Shown: positions 12,296 through 24,126, counted from the first letter of the stretch. The stretch is 64,000 bases of DNA from Paralithodes platypus (GCA_032716605.1 CM064505.1:45128062-45192061), one strand, 5' to 3'. Made by a program: numbers and translations. Notes: generated by a model from the letters alone, not told the origin.

Positions 12296-12368
12296 GGGAG
12301 CACGGTTGATAGAATGGTAGAGCACTCGCCTGCAACCCGAGAGGTTAACGATTCGAGGCTCGTGCCAG
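12296..12368 (+). repeat. tRNA-like SINE head or decayed tRNA
   Basis: GATAGAATGGTAGAGCACTC (A box) and GATTCGAGGC (B-box-like), with GGCTCGTGCC closing against GGGAGCACGG. It resembles an alanine-type tRNA body but lacks a proper anticodon loop, and is followed by non-tRNA SINE-like sequence. Confidence 0.5.
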
Positions 12369-12539
12369 TAAGTGTGCATTATTGGCAGATGACAGTGCTG
12401 GTGGTGGACGGCGCGGTCTAGCAATCCATGGCAACTGTTCACTGAAGTCCCTGAAACATCAATGCACCCACCCTAGCCCCACTCTTCAGCAGGGAGTGCA
12501 TGGTGGTAAAAACTGTATCTAATGATTCATAGATACTTA

Positions 12540-12684
12540 GGGCCATTTTATTAAACCATGGTAAGAGCTTTCCCTACGACATTTCCCGACCCAGATTGAC
12601 CCTTATCACTCATCTGTATAAGGGTCAATCTGGGTCAGGAGAGGTCGTAGGGAAAGCTCTTACCATGGTTTACTAAAATGGCCC
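12540..12684. mobile_element. Near-perfect hairpin MITE, PIF/Harbinger-like
   Basis: 145 bp in which almost the whole length is an inverted repeat. Ends GGGCCATTTTATTAAACC, flanked by TTA on both sides (12537-12539, 12685-12687). The 3 bp TTA target suggests PIF/Harbinger. Confidence 0.85.
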
Positions 12685-13243
12685 TTAGAACTACAAAATG
12701 TAGACTAGATTACCCCCAAATCCAAAGGGTTTTCAATACTGTACTTTATTTCTCCAAAACGCCGTCAAGACTTCCAGTGGATTTCACTAGCGCTTGGATC
12801 AAGTTATGACCCTGTAAATTATTTGAAATTTTACGAAGAAATTCACTGTAGTCTATTTGTTATGATGAGTCTGGAAATTGTGGCCCCTATCCCTATTCAG
12901 GCTCTGTCTCGAGTCCCCCCCCCCCCCCAATCAAGTTTTCAACTAGAAAAACTTAAAAGGAAATGGGTAGTTTTTCTGGTACCCCTTTTTCCTCATGCTT
13001 AGCCCCATTAGTTTTAAGATATTAAGACGTTAGCCCACTAGTTTGTCTACTTTAAAACCTTTTGTCCCATTTCTATATTAATATCAAGACCTTTCGTGCC
13101 ATTAAGGTCTCCATTTTTTTCCTGGCAGTGATAGCGAGCCTGCAATTTTAAGAGAAACCGGCCTTTGTCCGGAAATTTTTTCTACCGAAAATTGTACAAA
13201 TTTTATCTTGAAGGGGGAGTCTAGGGATTGTTCTTTATAGCTT

Positions 13244-13629
13244 GGGTGGATGGGACTCGTTAGCCTTGGTCGGCAACTCATCTAGGGGAGACAACCTTAT
13301 ACAAATCCGGGTGGATGGGACTCGTCAGCCTTGGTTGGCAACCTGCCTAGGGGAGTAAACCTGATACAAATCCATACTGCTTACCTAAGGGTAAGGCAGG
13401 TTAGTGGATGGATTAGCCGAACATCACTGTAGAAAAATAGTGCTAACAAGATACACAGAGGGCCTTGGAGTCGGACGGATCCTAAATTGAGTGGTCAATC
13501 CTGTAAGTCCTTCACTAAACTGGCTCGGGTTGTCCCTCTCACAGGGAATTGGTCCGGTTGGGGGCATTCTGTGTATGGCCACCCTCGTAAGGGGAGTAAG
13601 GCGTCCGGCAATAAATAGATAGATAGATG
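13244..13629 (+). mobile_element. SINE-GATA with duplicated head, inserted in an R1 MITE
   Basis: Ends GGCAATAAATAGATAGATAG. The first about 65 bp (GGGTGGATGGGACTCGTTAG to ACAAATCC) are repeated in tandem at 13309. R1 sequence resumes on the right (ATCTAGGGAGGAAACTA). Confidence 0.8.
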
Positions 13630-13920
13630 AAGATCTAGGGAGGAAACTAAAACATAAATGAATATATAAATAAATCTAAAAAAATAGCCACTGTGCCCTT
13701 ACTGGTAAGTCCTTTATAAGTTATGAGAGGTTGAGGGGTCGGGATATCTAGACCCGCCCTAATGAACAGACTATAGAGCTCAATGAAAAGTAATATTATA
13801 ATGTAAAACTTGCAAAATAAAACCAAAACTGGGACGACACAAGATAAACACAAAAGAACAGAACAATTATGCAAGTTATGGAAACAAACTGAAATATAAG
13901 ACAGTAGATTAATGCAAAAA

Positions 13921-14272
13921 TCTATCTATCTATCTATTGCCCGACGCCGTGATCCCTGAAGGGGTGGCCACGAACGAACCGCCCCCATGCAACTCTGTCC
14001 CCAGTCAGTCGACGCCCCTCCCCCCAACCAGCACCGCCTTCGTTCATATACTTCCTCACTATATCCTTCCACCTCTCTTTCGGTCTACCTCTCCCTCTCT
14101 GTCCCTCCACCTCGCTTTCGTACACCCTCTTAGTCATTCTCTCGCTTTCCATACGTTCTATATGGCCAAACCATCTCAAGTTGTTCCTTTTCACACTTTC
14201 CACCACATCTACCTCCACACCACACCTCCTTCTTACTTCCTCATTAGTCTGTCTATCCCTCCATGCAAAAAT
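13921..14272 (-). mobile_element. LINE-A 3' end fragment
   Basis: Reads WRDRQTNEEVRRRCGVEVDV, NNLRWFGHIERM, then GRGRPKERWKDIVRKY and AWGRFVRGHPFRD with a stop and a (TATC)n tail. It has the complete C-terminus missing from the copy at 32313. Severely 5'-truncated. Confidence 0.85.
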
Positions 14273-14472
14273 ACATACACAAATTAAATAAAACAAAAAT
14301 TATAATATAGTATAATAAATATAATTAAATATATATACAGTATATACTGTAATATACAGTATAATTCTTATTTTATATTACTTATTATAAATATTATTTT
14401 TTGTTTTGCAATGACCATACTGGCTTCTATTTAAGTTTGCTTTCATAACTTACATTTTATAACATATATATA

Positions 14473-14487
14473 CCGGTACAGTATATA

Positions 14488-14539
<52 letters not shown>

Positions 14540-14567
14540 CCTATATACAGTATATATATACAGTATA
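14473..14567. repeat. (TA)n microsatellite with CAGTATAT motifs
   Basis: Alternating TA of about 45 bp flanked by CAGTATATACTG-type palindromes. Confidence 0.9.
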
Positions 14568-14766
14568 TTGCAGCAAGCCCATGACAGATTTGATCTGTAT
14601 TGATGTTGAAGTCCTATTCTAATAATTTCACCCCCACACCCTGCACATAATGCTGCCCAAGAACAGCCCTACCAATGAACTAAGGTGAAGGGACTAGCTC
14701 TCCTCTTCCCTGACAAATAATAGCTTTATATAAATAATAACAACATACTGCATAACAAAGTGGATT

Positions 14767-15178
14767 ATGGTGATGGGCTGGTCTATCAGAGTGAGAACTG
14801 AGCAATCTCTGCCATACCCATAGCTTACTCTGACTGTTCCTTTTACTTATATATTTTCTAGATCTCAAGTGACGGCGTCTCTTCCGTGGATTGACCTCCC
14901 AATCTACCAAGATTGGAAGCCAAAGCGTCACATTTTTCCTTTGCCCCTCAACTTTCTCTTCATAATTGGTGAGGGGCACAGGGCCCTGGGTGGGGCTTTG
15001 GTTTCCCGGGCGTTTCCGCACCCTCCTCAGCTCCCCGCCATGGAGTGGATTCGGTCGCCCAGGCTTTATTGTGGTCGGCAGGGAGGGTTTTGTGGGGGCG
15101 CTCGGTTATGGCCTTGGCCTTGCTCGGGCCCTTGGGGCTGTTCGGCCAGGCAGCTTGGGGAACAACAACAACAACAAC
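14767..15178 (+). mobile_element. SINE-AAC, full-length copy
   Basis: About 410 bp from GTGATGGGCTGGTCTATCAG to an (AAC)n tail, with a 13 bp target duplication AACAAAGTGGATT (14754-14766, 15179-15191). The last unique bases, TTCGGCCAGGCAGC, match the 3' end of the LINE at 35702. Confidence 0.9.
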
Positions 15179-15296
15179 AACAAAGTGGATTTCATTGTAC
15201 TTTAACTTGATACACTGTTAGCATGACTAAGGCCAAGCAATGAATACATCTCCACTCTATAGGCTGGACCATACTAAACAGAAACATTGCTATATA

Positions 15297-15413
15297 CAGG
15301 TCTCCCTCACTAACCGAAGCCCCTATTTACGCTATTATTATTCGCTATACAATTTGTCTATTTAGGACCGGGTTTTCAGGAACGTAACCCAATCATAAAT
15401 CGAGGGAGACCTG
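15297..15413. mobile_element. Tigger-like MITE, short form
   Basis: 117 bp, ends CAGGTCTCCCTC and GAGGGAGACCTG. Same family as 17694-18082 and 31817-32219. Confidence 0.75.
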
Positions 15414-15522
15414 AACGAGCAAACCACAACAGTTCCGAACGACAATGATGGGGTTTGTCTCCGAACACCTGCGGTCAATGTATCCGTGGGGTAACATACT
15501 CTTCTAACAGTTTCCACTTTAA

Positions 15523-15873
15523 GGGGGGATGGTTGCTTTCTCTGGCCCCTTCTCCCTCATCTTTAGCCCAATTAGTTTTCAGATTGTAAGACGCTTGACC
15601 CATGGTAGATTGGCGATTTTAAGACCTTTAGCCGCCTTTCTTTGTCAATAAGACCTTTCCTGCAATATACTGTAGGTGTCAATTTTTAATATAGTAGTAA
15701 CCGGCCTCAGGCCGGGAAATTTTTCTATCGAAAAATGTACATACAGTATTTATATTGAAGGAGGCTCTTGGGGTGTTATTTTAAGCTTGATGGAGGTCTA
15801 GGGAGGAAACTAAAAAATATATAGGCCTATATAAGATAAATAAATATGCAAATATATATATGGCCATCCCCCC
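15523..15873 (+). mobile_element. R1: full-length TTAA-flanked MITE
   Basis: 351 bp with inverted ends GGGGGGATGG and CCATCCCCCC, flanked on both sides by TTAA (15519-15522, 15874-15877). It has no coding capacity. Partial copies occur at 2038-2243, 12958-13243, 18995-19318, 22625-22832 and 27958-31669. The TTAA target suggests mobilisation by a piggyBac-like enzyme. Confidence 0.8.
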
Positions 15874-16227
15874 TTAATAAGCACACTTCTTACACTTGCA
15901 TAAATATCTCTGTAGCTACAATATATATAAATCAAATATACTGTACTACAGCATGTGTAACAAATATTGTATAATTCATAATTGTTCTTAATTCAATGAT
16001 AGATTTATTCAAATCCTTTAATGCTTAACACAGTTAAAGATAAATATATAGTAATATATACTTCTAGTTGTACTCTCCACCTCAAACTAACAAATTACAG
16101 TATAACACTTTAAAAATAACACAAAAGAAAGAAATTGGATTTAGAGAATCTGACCAAGTTTTAGGACGCAATTGTTGCAGTATCCATGAACACATGTCAT
16201 ACTGGCAATAGTAAGAAATTTAAGTAC

Positions 16228-16962
16228 TTACATACATACATACATAAAATTTTAAGACTGAGTGTTCCACACATAAGTGCAGTTTCAGTCTCTTGTCCTA
16301 ATGGCGGCATTCCAGGCAACCCTGTTAAGGGCTGCCTCACTTGTCAAGTTCTTGGATTTGAGATCGGCGCGTATAGTCCGATCCCAGGTCTTCCTCGGTC
16401 CACCCCTTGGTGCAGCTCCCTCCACAATCACAGACCTGCATTTTTTCACCCAATTTTGTTCATCCATTCTCTCCACATGTCCATACCATCCCAGTCTACT
16501 TGTACGCATCACCTCGCTAATACTCTTTATACCTAAACGTCTCCTCAGCTCAACATTTGTTATTCTATCCTGTAGCCTGGCCCCACACATCCATCTCACC
16601 ATTCTCATCTCATTACGCTCCATTCTGTTGACATCCTCTACTTTAACGGCCCATGTTTCTGAGGCATACGTCATTGCACTTCTAACACATGAGGCATACA
16701 CCTTTCCCTTCAGGGGGAGAGGCATTCTTTTCATGGTCAGGATTGGCATCAATTCTCTGAACTTCCCCCAGCCACACCTAATTCTAGCAACAGTGGCAGC
16801 CTCGGCCCCACCACCGGCAGAGATGGTATCTCCTAGGTAACAAAACTTGTTCACCAGCTCCAAAGACTCATTTCCAAAATTCACAGCCACAGGATCATCA
16901 CTTAACACAAGCTCGCCTTTGCACACTACGCACTCAAATTTCTCTACTTGTAACATACCATA
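16228..16962 (-). mobile_element. LINE-B: second RTE-like LINE, 3' end
   Basis: 223 open codons (16285-16956): LVNKFCYLGDTISAGGGAEA, LPLKGKVYASCVRSAMTYAS, ETWAVKVEDVNRMERNEMRM, GWYGHVERMDEQNWVKKC and APRGGPRKTWDRTI. This is the region after the RT palm, with no YADD here. The tail is (ATGT)n (16228-16246). Distinct from LINE-A in sequence and tail. Confidence 0.82.
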
Positions 16963-17693
16963 TTAAATGGCTATTTAACTAAATGATAATACAGTATATA
17001 TATTAATAACAAAAGCTTTAAAATTCTGTACAGTACTGTATACTAAAAACAAGACAATCAGATCTGGTAATTAAGCTTAAATATATCAATATAGTGATGC
17101 CATTTTTATTGTTTTTATTTTTAGCAAATACTAGACAATTTTATTCAGATTACGAAGGATCTGTGAGTCATTACATACATGTATACCGAGAAACCTCCCC
17201 GATTCCTAAAGTTCCTTACAAAGCTGAATATAGTGGTCTATACTCTATTTCTTTTAACCTGGCAAAAACTTTACTTAATTAGCAGGTGATTTCCCGATAA
17301 TCAACAGAAAAAAACTTAGTACATCTCTGCATCATAATATTAATGCTGAGTTTCACAATAAACAACACATTTGGCCATACAATATGCTGTAATATATGAA
17401 TAATTGACATGGGGACAAAACAAATTCTCACCATCTAAACAAAAATAGGAAAACATGGGGACAAACCGATTTCTCACCATCTTAAAAAAAAAAATACAGT
17501 ACTGTACAGTATATACAAATAAAAACATCTATAAAATTCATATTAAAACAAATCAATAAAAATCAGGCTATATTGCTAGGCTGAGTAAATTAATAACAAA
17601 TTCATTGTACTGAGACAGTTAACTACATCTGTGCTAAGTACTATCAGAGTACTGTACACCGCTCTTCACTGTCTAGTCTCGGTCCGTCCAATA
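16963..17693. other. No recognisable gene
   Basis: AT-rich, scattered TACAGTACTGTA motifs; nothing coding is supported. Confidence 0.6.
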
Positions 17694-18082
17694 CTGGTCT
17701 ACCTCGATTTACGATTGGGTTACGTTCCTGAAAACCCGATCTTAAATAGAAAAATCGTATAGCGAACCCTAAAATTAGTGGGGTAAATGGGGATGCGTTC
17801 TCCGACCAGCCAAAACCCAAACACTAACTCCTAAAAACCTATAATATAGAAAATCGGGGCATCGGATAGGGGGGGAGACCTGTACAGATCTCCCTCACTA
17901 TCCGATGCCCCAATTTACGTTATTATTATTATTATAGGTTTTCAGGTGATTGGATTTGGGTTTTGGCTGGTCCGAGAACGCATCCCCATTTACCCCATTC
18001 ATTTTAGAGTTCGCTATATGAATTTTCTATTGAAGATCGGGTTTTCAGGAACGTAACCGTATCGTAAATCGAGGGAGACCTG
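17694..18082. mobile_element. Two head-to-head Tigger-like MITEs sharing a TA
   Basis: Elements 17694-17882 and 17885-18082 lie in opposite orientation, separated only by TA. Each has GAGGGAGACC-type ends and shared interior (CCAGCCAAAACCCAAA and its complement). Confidence 0.75.
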
Positions 18083-18596
18083 TAGGCCATAAGTCATGAA
18101 CACTAACCTCAATGAATCACAAACGCGCAGTGGTCTTCATTGCGCGGCTCGCAATGACCTGAGTTGCGGCTCGCAAGAGAGGAGAGAGAGAGAGGAGCAT
18201 TCTGTACAGGAACTGTACGTGTGTTACGTAAGTCCAGCGCTCGGCGGCCCATACTCATCCAGTCTTGTCCATTCACTTTTTTTTTATTAACACCACATCA
18301 GAAAAGTGGGTTATGGTGCCTAGTAAATTAGTGTTATTTTATGAGAAAAAGACTGTTTCGGTGTACTGTATGCATGAAATGTATGGACCTAAGCTTGTAC
18401 TCTTACAAATTCAAACGCTGTATTTTCCACATTTGATTATTTTTCACCAATTTGTCATATTCCAGGCAGTGAATTATCCGGCTTATGGCTTACGCGGCTC
18501 TTACTCTGAATAAGTCATGAACTTTTGGCTCTCTTGAATAAATTAGTGAATAACAAGGGCCTAGAGTAATCAAGCTAATATTTCTACAGAACGTCC

Positions 18597-18882
18597 CGGA
18601 CTTCCCAAATTGACTAATTCCTTGAACTAATTTTGACTAATTTCTTGATGGTGCATTGTTATATGTGCGATCAGTTTTCTTGGGAAACAAATTGACTTGG
18701 TCATGTAGTTGTGTACACCCTATGTGGTGGATTGTGTTCTTTTATTTAAAACAAATTTTTTATTAAGCATTATTTCCACATAGCGATTTTGATTAGTTCT
18801 TTTGCATTTATCTTGTATCGTCCCAGTTTTGGTTTGTTTATTTTGCAAGTTTTACATTATAATTTGGGAAGGGTCTGCCGGG
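18597..18882 (+). repeat. R2 dispersed repeat, full copy
   Basis: The right contig begins inside the equivalent of this copy, at TTAGTTCTTTTGCATTTATC (43885). Confidence 0.75.
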
Positions 18883-19324
18883 GAATAGGTGTAAATTTAC
18901 AGCCCATTTTGAGCTATAGAGGTTAGGGTTCCCAATTTCTGGCCTGCCTATTTGGAAAAGGGTATAGTATAATCAAAACTGCTGTAATGTAATAACTGAC
19001 AATCTAAAATTTGCTTTAAGGGGTAGTACAGTACTCGCTTTTTCTGGACCCCCTTCTCCCTCATGTTTAGCATATTACATTAGTATTAAGGTTTTAAGAC
19101 GTTTGTTCCGTTAGTTTGGCGATTTTGAGACCTTTCGCCTCATTTTGTTGTCAATATTAAGACCATTTGTGCCCTTTAGGTGTCGATTTTTGTCCTGGCG
19201 AGCGTTAGCGAATCTCTAATTTTAGAAGGAACCAGCCTTTGTCTGGTACATTTTTCTACCGAAAAATGTACAAATTTATCTTGAAAGGGGTCTAGGGGGT
19301 GTTTTTCTAAGCGGAGGAAAAAAG

Positions 19325-19624
19325 AATATGCCTCACGTATCTTACTGCGTGTCATACAAGGCGACTAAAAGGGGGATAACGCGCCAAGGTGATCCGTCTG
19401 CAATGGTAGCACTGCTAGGAGGGCTGCAGATGAAGGAAACATCGACCCAAAGCTCAGCCATCAGCCCATGGGCTGATGACCTCCTTCCCCACTGCTCTCA
19501 CAAACAAATTCTTCCACACCCTACCTCCCCCGGGGTGATGCGGCCCCAGGGACTACCCGGATGCCGCGGGATTCCCATAAATAGCATCTAAGATTCTTGG
19601 GGCTACTACAACAATAACAAGGGC
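19325..19624 (+). repeat. Dispersed retroelement-like repeat with ACAATAAC tail (left copy)
   Basis: About 300 bp, from CCTCACGTATCTTACTGCGT with GGCGACTAAAAGGGGGATAA to TTGGGGCTACTACAACAATA. The end resembles the (AAC)n-tailed families. It interrupts an R1 copy. The open frame in it is not supported as a gene. The right copy is at 44437-44735. Confidence 0.55.
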
Positions 19625-20814
19625 ATAATGGAAACTATGGAGCATAACTTAAACTTTGTATATTTAATAATAATGACTAAAAACAAGGGATATAGTTTTG
19701 AGATAGGATATATAGTCTCCTGTTTGCCAGCCTGGACCCTATAATTTCATATCATCACCAATACACCAATTAACTTGCAAATAAACCTAATTAATGAAAT
19801 TAATGAAACAAGGAATACATGTGGTACTCCATGGATTTGAACCTAGGATAACAGAGATCGACCAACTTCCACAATATCAGTGCCACTGGTGTCACTAAAG
19901 ATATTGCCAACGAACTTTACAATAATCTTGATCCCTGACCTCTCTGTAACTCAAAAGTGCCTAGAGCAAACTGGCTGTCATTATCCACACCTATTACCTG
20001 GTGGACTCTTCCAAAATGAGAGGAATTTCAGCCCTATTGCTTTCATTCATTTTGAGTTTTAAGAAGTTATGGGGTTAAGATTATTGTCAAGTTCGTTGGC
20101 GCTACCTATAGCCTCCTAACGCTATAATATATCTATACCCATAATTAGCACTCCGCAATGCCGCTACAAGATATATTGTTAGATTTTCAATATAAATTTG
20201 TATGATAAATATTGTCACTCCACGTTTGATCATTTCGGCTCCAACACAAAAGATGGCGTCTCTCTTAGTACAGGATCCCTAGTGCACACCTTTGATCCTC
20301 TTGACTTTCAGAGATCATTGCCAAGCTGAACAAAATTGTCGGGGGGTAGCAAACACAAAATGGCATCATTCTATTCAGAGGGCCAAGAGTACAATATATT
20401 TGTCTAGGGCGCCACTTCTTTCCAAATGTTCCACACTACAAGAATGAAAACCATGTAATTATAATGTAAAACTTGCAAAATAAACAAACCAAAACAGGCA
20501 CGACACAATATAAAGACAAATGAACAAGAGGATGAAAGGAAATCAGAAAAGTGTAGGGGAGAGTCTTAGGAGGAAAAAACGAGTCCCTTTAATCAAATGA
20601 TGCCAAAACCGTGTTATATTCTAGCCTCCTCCAGACAATTATATTCAACTTGGGGAATGATTTCTTACACTTGTATACTTTAACAATTCTTCCCCTTTAC
20701 AGCATTTGATACCTAAGGAAGACTGTAGGAATTATTGTTGTATACAAATTTTGCACAGTAGATTAGGGCTTGGAAATGTAGAAAAAAGTAGTGTATACCC
20801 ATGTGCAGTAAGCT
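19625..20814. other. Repeat-derived non-coding stretch (left copy)
   Basis: Includes a tRNA-like B-box piece (19810-19890, GGTTCAAATCC on the minus strand) and an R2 3' fragment (20458-20530). No gene seen. Recurs at 44736-45904. Confidence 0.6.
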
Positions 20815-20909
20815 CGAACGTCCCTTGATTTTGGCCCTGTCACTCTTTCAACTATGGGGGAGGCACTCGCTATAGGCAGTTATGCCTTTTGCCTCCCTCA
20901 ATCACATAG

Positions 20910-20939
<30 letters not shown>
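20815..20939 (-). repeat. S3 repeat fragment with poly-A (left copy)
   Basis: Minus-strand match to 1-130 and 40735-40880 (GGCGAGTGCCTCCCCCAGAG type), followed by a 31-base A run on the plus strand. The right copy is at about 45905-46038. Confidence 0.6.
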
Positions 20940-20940
<1 letters not shown>

Positions 20941-21019
20941 CAGAACACGGATGGATGTGAACTCAATTCAGTGTAGTGACTGCTTTTGATGAGGACACCA
21001 TGGGAAAAAACGCTGTACT

Positions 21020-21116
21020 AGAATGTATGGACCTCTGCCGAGGAAGAAGTCCGAAGTTGAGAAATTTTAATGTATGGACCTCTGCCGAGGAAGAAGTCCG
21101 AAGTTGAGAAATTTGA
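21020..21116 (+). repeat. 46 bp tandem duplication (left copy)
   Basis: The unit beginning AATGTATGGACCTCTGCCGA and ending GTTGAGAAATTT occurs twice in succession. The right copy is at about 46119-46216. Confidence 0.9.
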
Positions 21117-21153
21117 ATGTACAGTAAAACCTCTCTAAGTCAGACCTCTTCAA

Positions 21154-21377
21154 CCCTATCATGCACAGGATGCCATTTGAGCCTATTCTGGGATACTTTA
21201 AAGCCTTTGTGACCATCAGGGGTGTTTAACCTTTTGTTTATTTACTTCAACCTCTGCAGTTGTCTTTGAGCTAGCTGTGGGCAGAAAACTAATTTTGGAG
21301 AGGTAATTATAAGATTGAGAGAACTCTGTTTCTGATTGATAATCGGCAACCCTGGAATCCATACGTGAGTGAAAGGG
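21154..21377. mobile_element. TTAA-type MITE nested in Tigger-like sequence (left copy)
   Basis: Relative of 2248-2477 (shared AGCTAGCTGTGGGC-like core and GGAGAGGTAATTATAAGA), ends CCCTATCATG and GTGAAAGGG, flanks TTCAA and TTAG. It interrupts CAGTAAAACCTCTCTAAGTC, a pogo-like terminus starting at 21123. Confidence 0.6.
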
Positions 21378-21670
21378 TTAGCTCGGAAACCCGCACTTTT
21401 CGGATTGGCATCAGCCTTTGGGATAATACCTTGGAAAACTCGGAAAAACAGAGAAAAAAATCCAAGTTAAGAGATAATGCATGGACACGTGTACGCCGAG
21501 CCGTGGATATCACCAGTCGCCTGTCTCCATGACAACCCACATCCCCCACCCCGTCTCCTCTCATCCCTCCCGTCGGTTTCGCAGTATTTACCCATAATGC
21601 TCAGTCCCATTCCCGCCAGTTTTCAGCGTCAGTAAGCCTAGCCAGCCATATTTCCCCTCGTGCCTAGTGA

Positions 21671-21887
21671 TTGCCCAACACCAGTATGCTTCCCCAAAAC
21701 AAAGAAAAGCGCACAGTGATCTCTGTGACATTAGAAACGAAGTTGCACTTGCTTCATGATCATGATGGACGCATGCGGGCTAAGGAACTGCAGGAGAAAT
21801 ACCAATTAGGTCGCTCAAATGTGTACAATTTTATCAGGGAAAAGGACAAAATTTGTCAGCAGGGATACAATACAGTACTGTACAGTA
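21671..21887 (+). pseudogene. Tigger-like transposase N-terminal fragment (left copy)
   Basis: Reads MLPQNKEKRTVISVTLETKL, RMRAKELQEKYQLGRSNVY and NFIREKDKI, the N-terminal CENP-B-type helix-turn-helix of Tigger transposases. The frame is then interrupted by the MITE at 21888. No DDE catalytic part was found. Confidence 0.8.
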
Positions 21888-22596
21888 CAGTAGGGTCTCA
21901 CATAAAACGTATATGGTCGATAAACGAGGGCGTTTTATGCGATTTCGTTTTATGTGAACACAGCATTTTGGTGGCCCAATATCGTCAATGTTCACTGGAA
22001 GCGTAAATTTCCGTCAGGAGCGTACGATATTTCGTACGTTTTGTACGATATTTCGGCGTTCTATATGAAAGCGTACGATATTTTGTACGTTTTGTACGAT
22101 ATTTCGGCGCTCTATATGAAAACTCCTCGGATTTGCCCCACTTTGGCGGCGGACTCGTTTTATGTGATCACATTCGTTCTATCTATCTATCTATTGCCGG
22201 ACGCCTTACTCCCCTTACGAGGGTGGCCATACACAGAATGCCCCCAAGCGGACCAATTCTCTGTGAGAGGGACAACCCGAGCCAGTTTAGTAAAGGACTT
22301 ACAGGATTGACCACTCAATTTAGGATCCGCCCGACTCCGAGGCCCTCTGTGTATCTTGTTAGCACTATTTTTCTACAGTGGTGTTCGGCTAATCCACCCA
22401 CTAACCTGCCTTACCCTTAGGTAAGCAGTACGGATTTGTATCAGGTTTACTCCCCTAGACAGGTTGCCAACCAAGGCTGACGAGTCCCATCCACCCGAAC
22501 ATTCGTTCTGATCGAAAATTAAATATTAATATTTTAGGTCGGTCGTTTTAATCGAGACTCGTTTTATGTGAACACGTTTTATGCGGGACCCTACTG
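21888..22596. mobile_element. Tigger/pogo-like MITE (left copy)
   Basis: Inverted ends CAGTAGGGTCTCACATAAAA and TTTTATGCGGGACCCTACTG with a TA flank on both sides, as in the Tc1/mariner-pogo group. The interior has repeats of TACGATATTTCG. A SINE-GATA is inserted at 22181. Right copy 46988-47698. Confidence 0.85.
22181..22498 (-). mobile_element. SINE-GATA inside a Tigger-type MITE (left copy)
   Basis: 318 bp with an 11 bp target duplication ACATTCGTTCT (22170-22180, 22499-22509) and a (TATC)n tail at the low-coordinate end. Confidence 0.9.
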
Positions 22597-23159
22597 TACC
22601 ATAGGCTATGGTACCGGTACTGCACAGTTGGCGATAGTGAGCCTGTAACATAGTACAGTAGTAACCGGCCTCTGACGGAGACATTTTTCCATCAACAAAT
22701 TTACAAATTTATCTTGAAGTGGGATCTTAGGGTGTTTTCTTAAAGCTTGATGGAGGTCTAGGGAGGAAAACTAAAAAAAATAATAATAAAAAATATGTAC
22801 GTACTTAAGTAATTAACACGCCCATCCCCCCTTCAAATAAATACTATATATAAGCCCATCAGGGTAGTCAAATACAGCCAGGCACCTCATGTGGTCTGGG
22901 TCAACTAAAAAATAATAATAAAAAAGCATACACACACACAGAAACACACAGACCTCCACAGCATTGTACCAGGTAGGTTCATTTATCCCTAACTGTATCC
23001 CATGACAGATCACCAAGGGCAGAGTCAGCATGCTAAGAATTTGGATTTACCACGAAGTAGGAGTAAGGTGCTTTCCATCGCCTGATTCTGACACCAATCT
23101 GCATGTGAAGATTTGTATGCAAGGAAATCATTTTATATTCAGGGTTTCCCTTTGCTTAA

Positions 23160-23621
23160 CCATTCCCGCCCGGGCAGCATTTTAAAATTACACCACCCAG
23201 GTGTCATTTTAAAATCCGTAAGCTTGAAAGCCTATTAAGCTTGTTTTGAAAGCCGGGGGTTCGACGCATGTAAACACAGCCGGTCGGAGGCGACGCGCGC
23301 ATCTCCGAAAACAAGCAGCCGTCGGAGCTTTGTTATTGTGTTGTCTGCTAAAACAAATTCAGTGTTGAAAAGTGTCCCATATTGCTAACATTGCCTCGAA
23401 ATTCTCTCCACGGAAATCGTCATCACAACTGAACCAGTTGACTTAGAGAGCTCTACTCAACGCCAGTCTACAGATTGGAAGCAGCAGTACGTTTAGAGAT
23501 GTGTGGGAATTTTCTAGCAGTTAAAATAACAAAGATACGGGCAGCCTATTAAATACGTTTTTCGGCGATATCGCCCGGATCTCAACGACGTCCTTAGGGG
23601 GGTGAGCCCGGGCGGGAAGGG
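23160..23621. mobile_element. TTAA-type element with CCCGCCCGGGC ends (left copy)
   Basis: 462 bp with inverted ends CCATTCCCGCCCGGGC and GCCCGGGCGGGAAGGG, flanked by TTAA at 23156-23159 and 23622-23625. The right end recurs near 9060-9080 and an inverted half near 37590-37840. Confidence 0.85.
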
Positions 23622-24126
23622 TTAAGGCGGTGTCACACGAGCGATTTTTCCGTCAATTTTTACGGGCAATTGTTATATGGTAGCTTCAAAATACAAGTTC
23701 CATAAGAATTAAACTACCGAACATAATCTAAATTCGATCTAGTTTACGATTCCAATGCAAAAATATCCCTAAATATTGACAGAAAAAACACTTGTGTGAC
23801 ACTGGCTTTAGATGGAATGCTTTCCAAGGCTAAACAAATCAGTCCACCTTCCCCTTTAAAAGTAAAATGGAATAATGTATTTTTTCCCCCTGTGATAACC
23901 AGTGGCCCCCTTACCCCAGGTGGATAGGGGGCCTACAAGGGATAAAACTTATGATGGGTGGTGTTAATGGAATGTACAAGGGACAAAATGAAGTGTAGTA
24001 GGAGTCACGACAGATCCTACATGTGACAAAATTAACAACGTGCAGTGATGAAATATCCTACAAGTGACAGAAATAGCAATGCATGGTGGTGACTGAGGAC
24101 TGTGCCTACAGAGGACAGCACTAGCG

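Noticed and set aside
12296..12368. Functional tRNA gene
   Set aside because: A and B boxes are present, but the anticodon arm is irregular and SINE-like sequence follows; likewise at 8531, 25955 and 32080.
16277..16840. 187-codon plus-strand frame
   Set aside because: Antisense shadow of the LINE-B coding region; the same applies to plus-strand frames over LINE-A at 32946-33389 and 58071-58514.
19328..19591. 87-codon frame conserved at 44440
   Set aside because: Conservation only reflects the contig redundancy; the sequence behaves as a dispersed repeat with an ACAATAAC tail.
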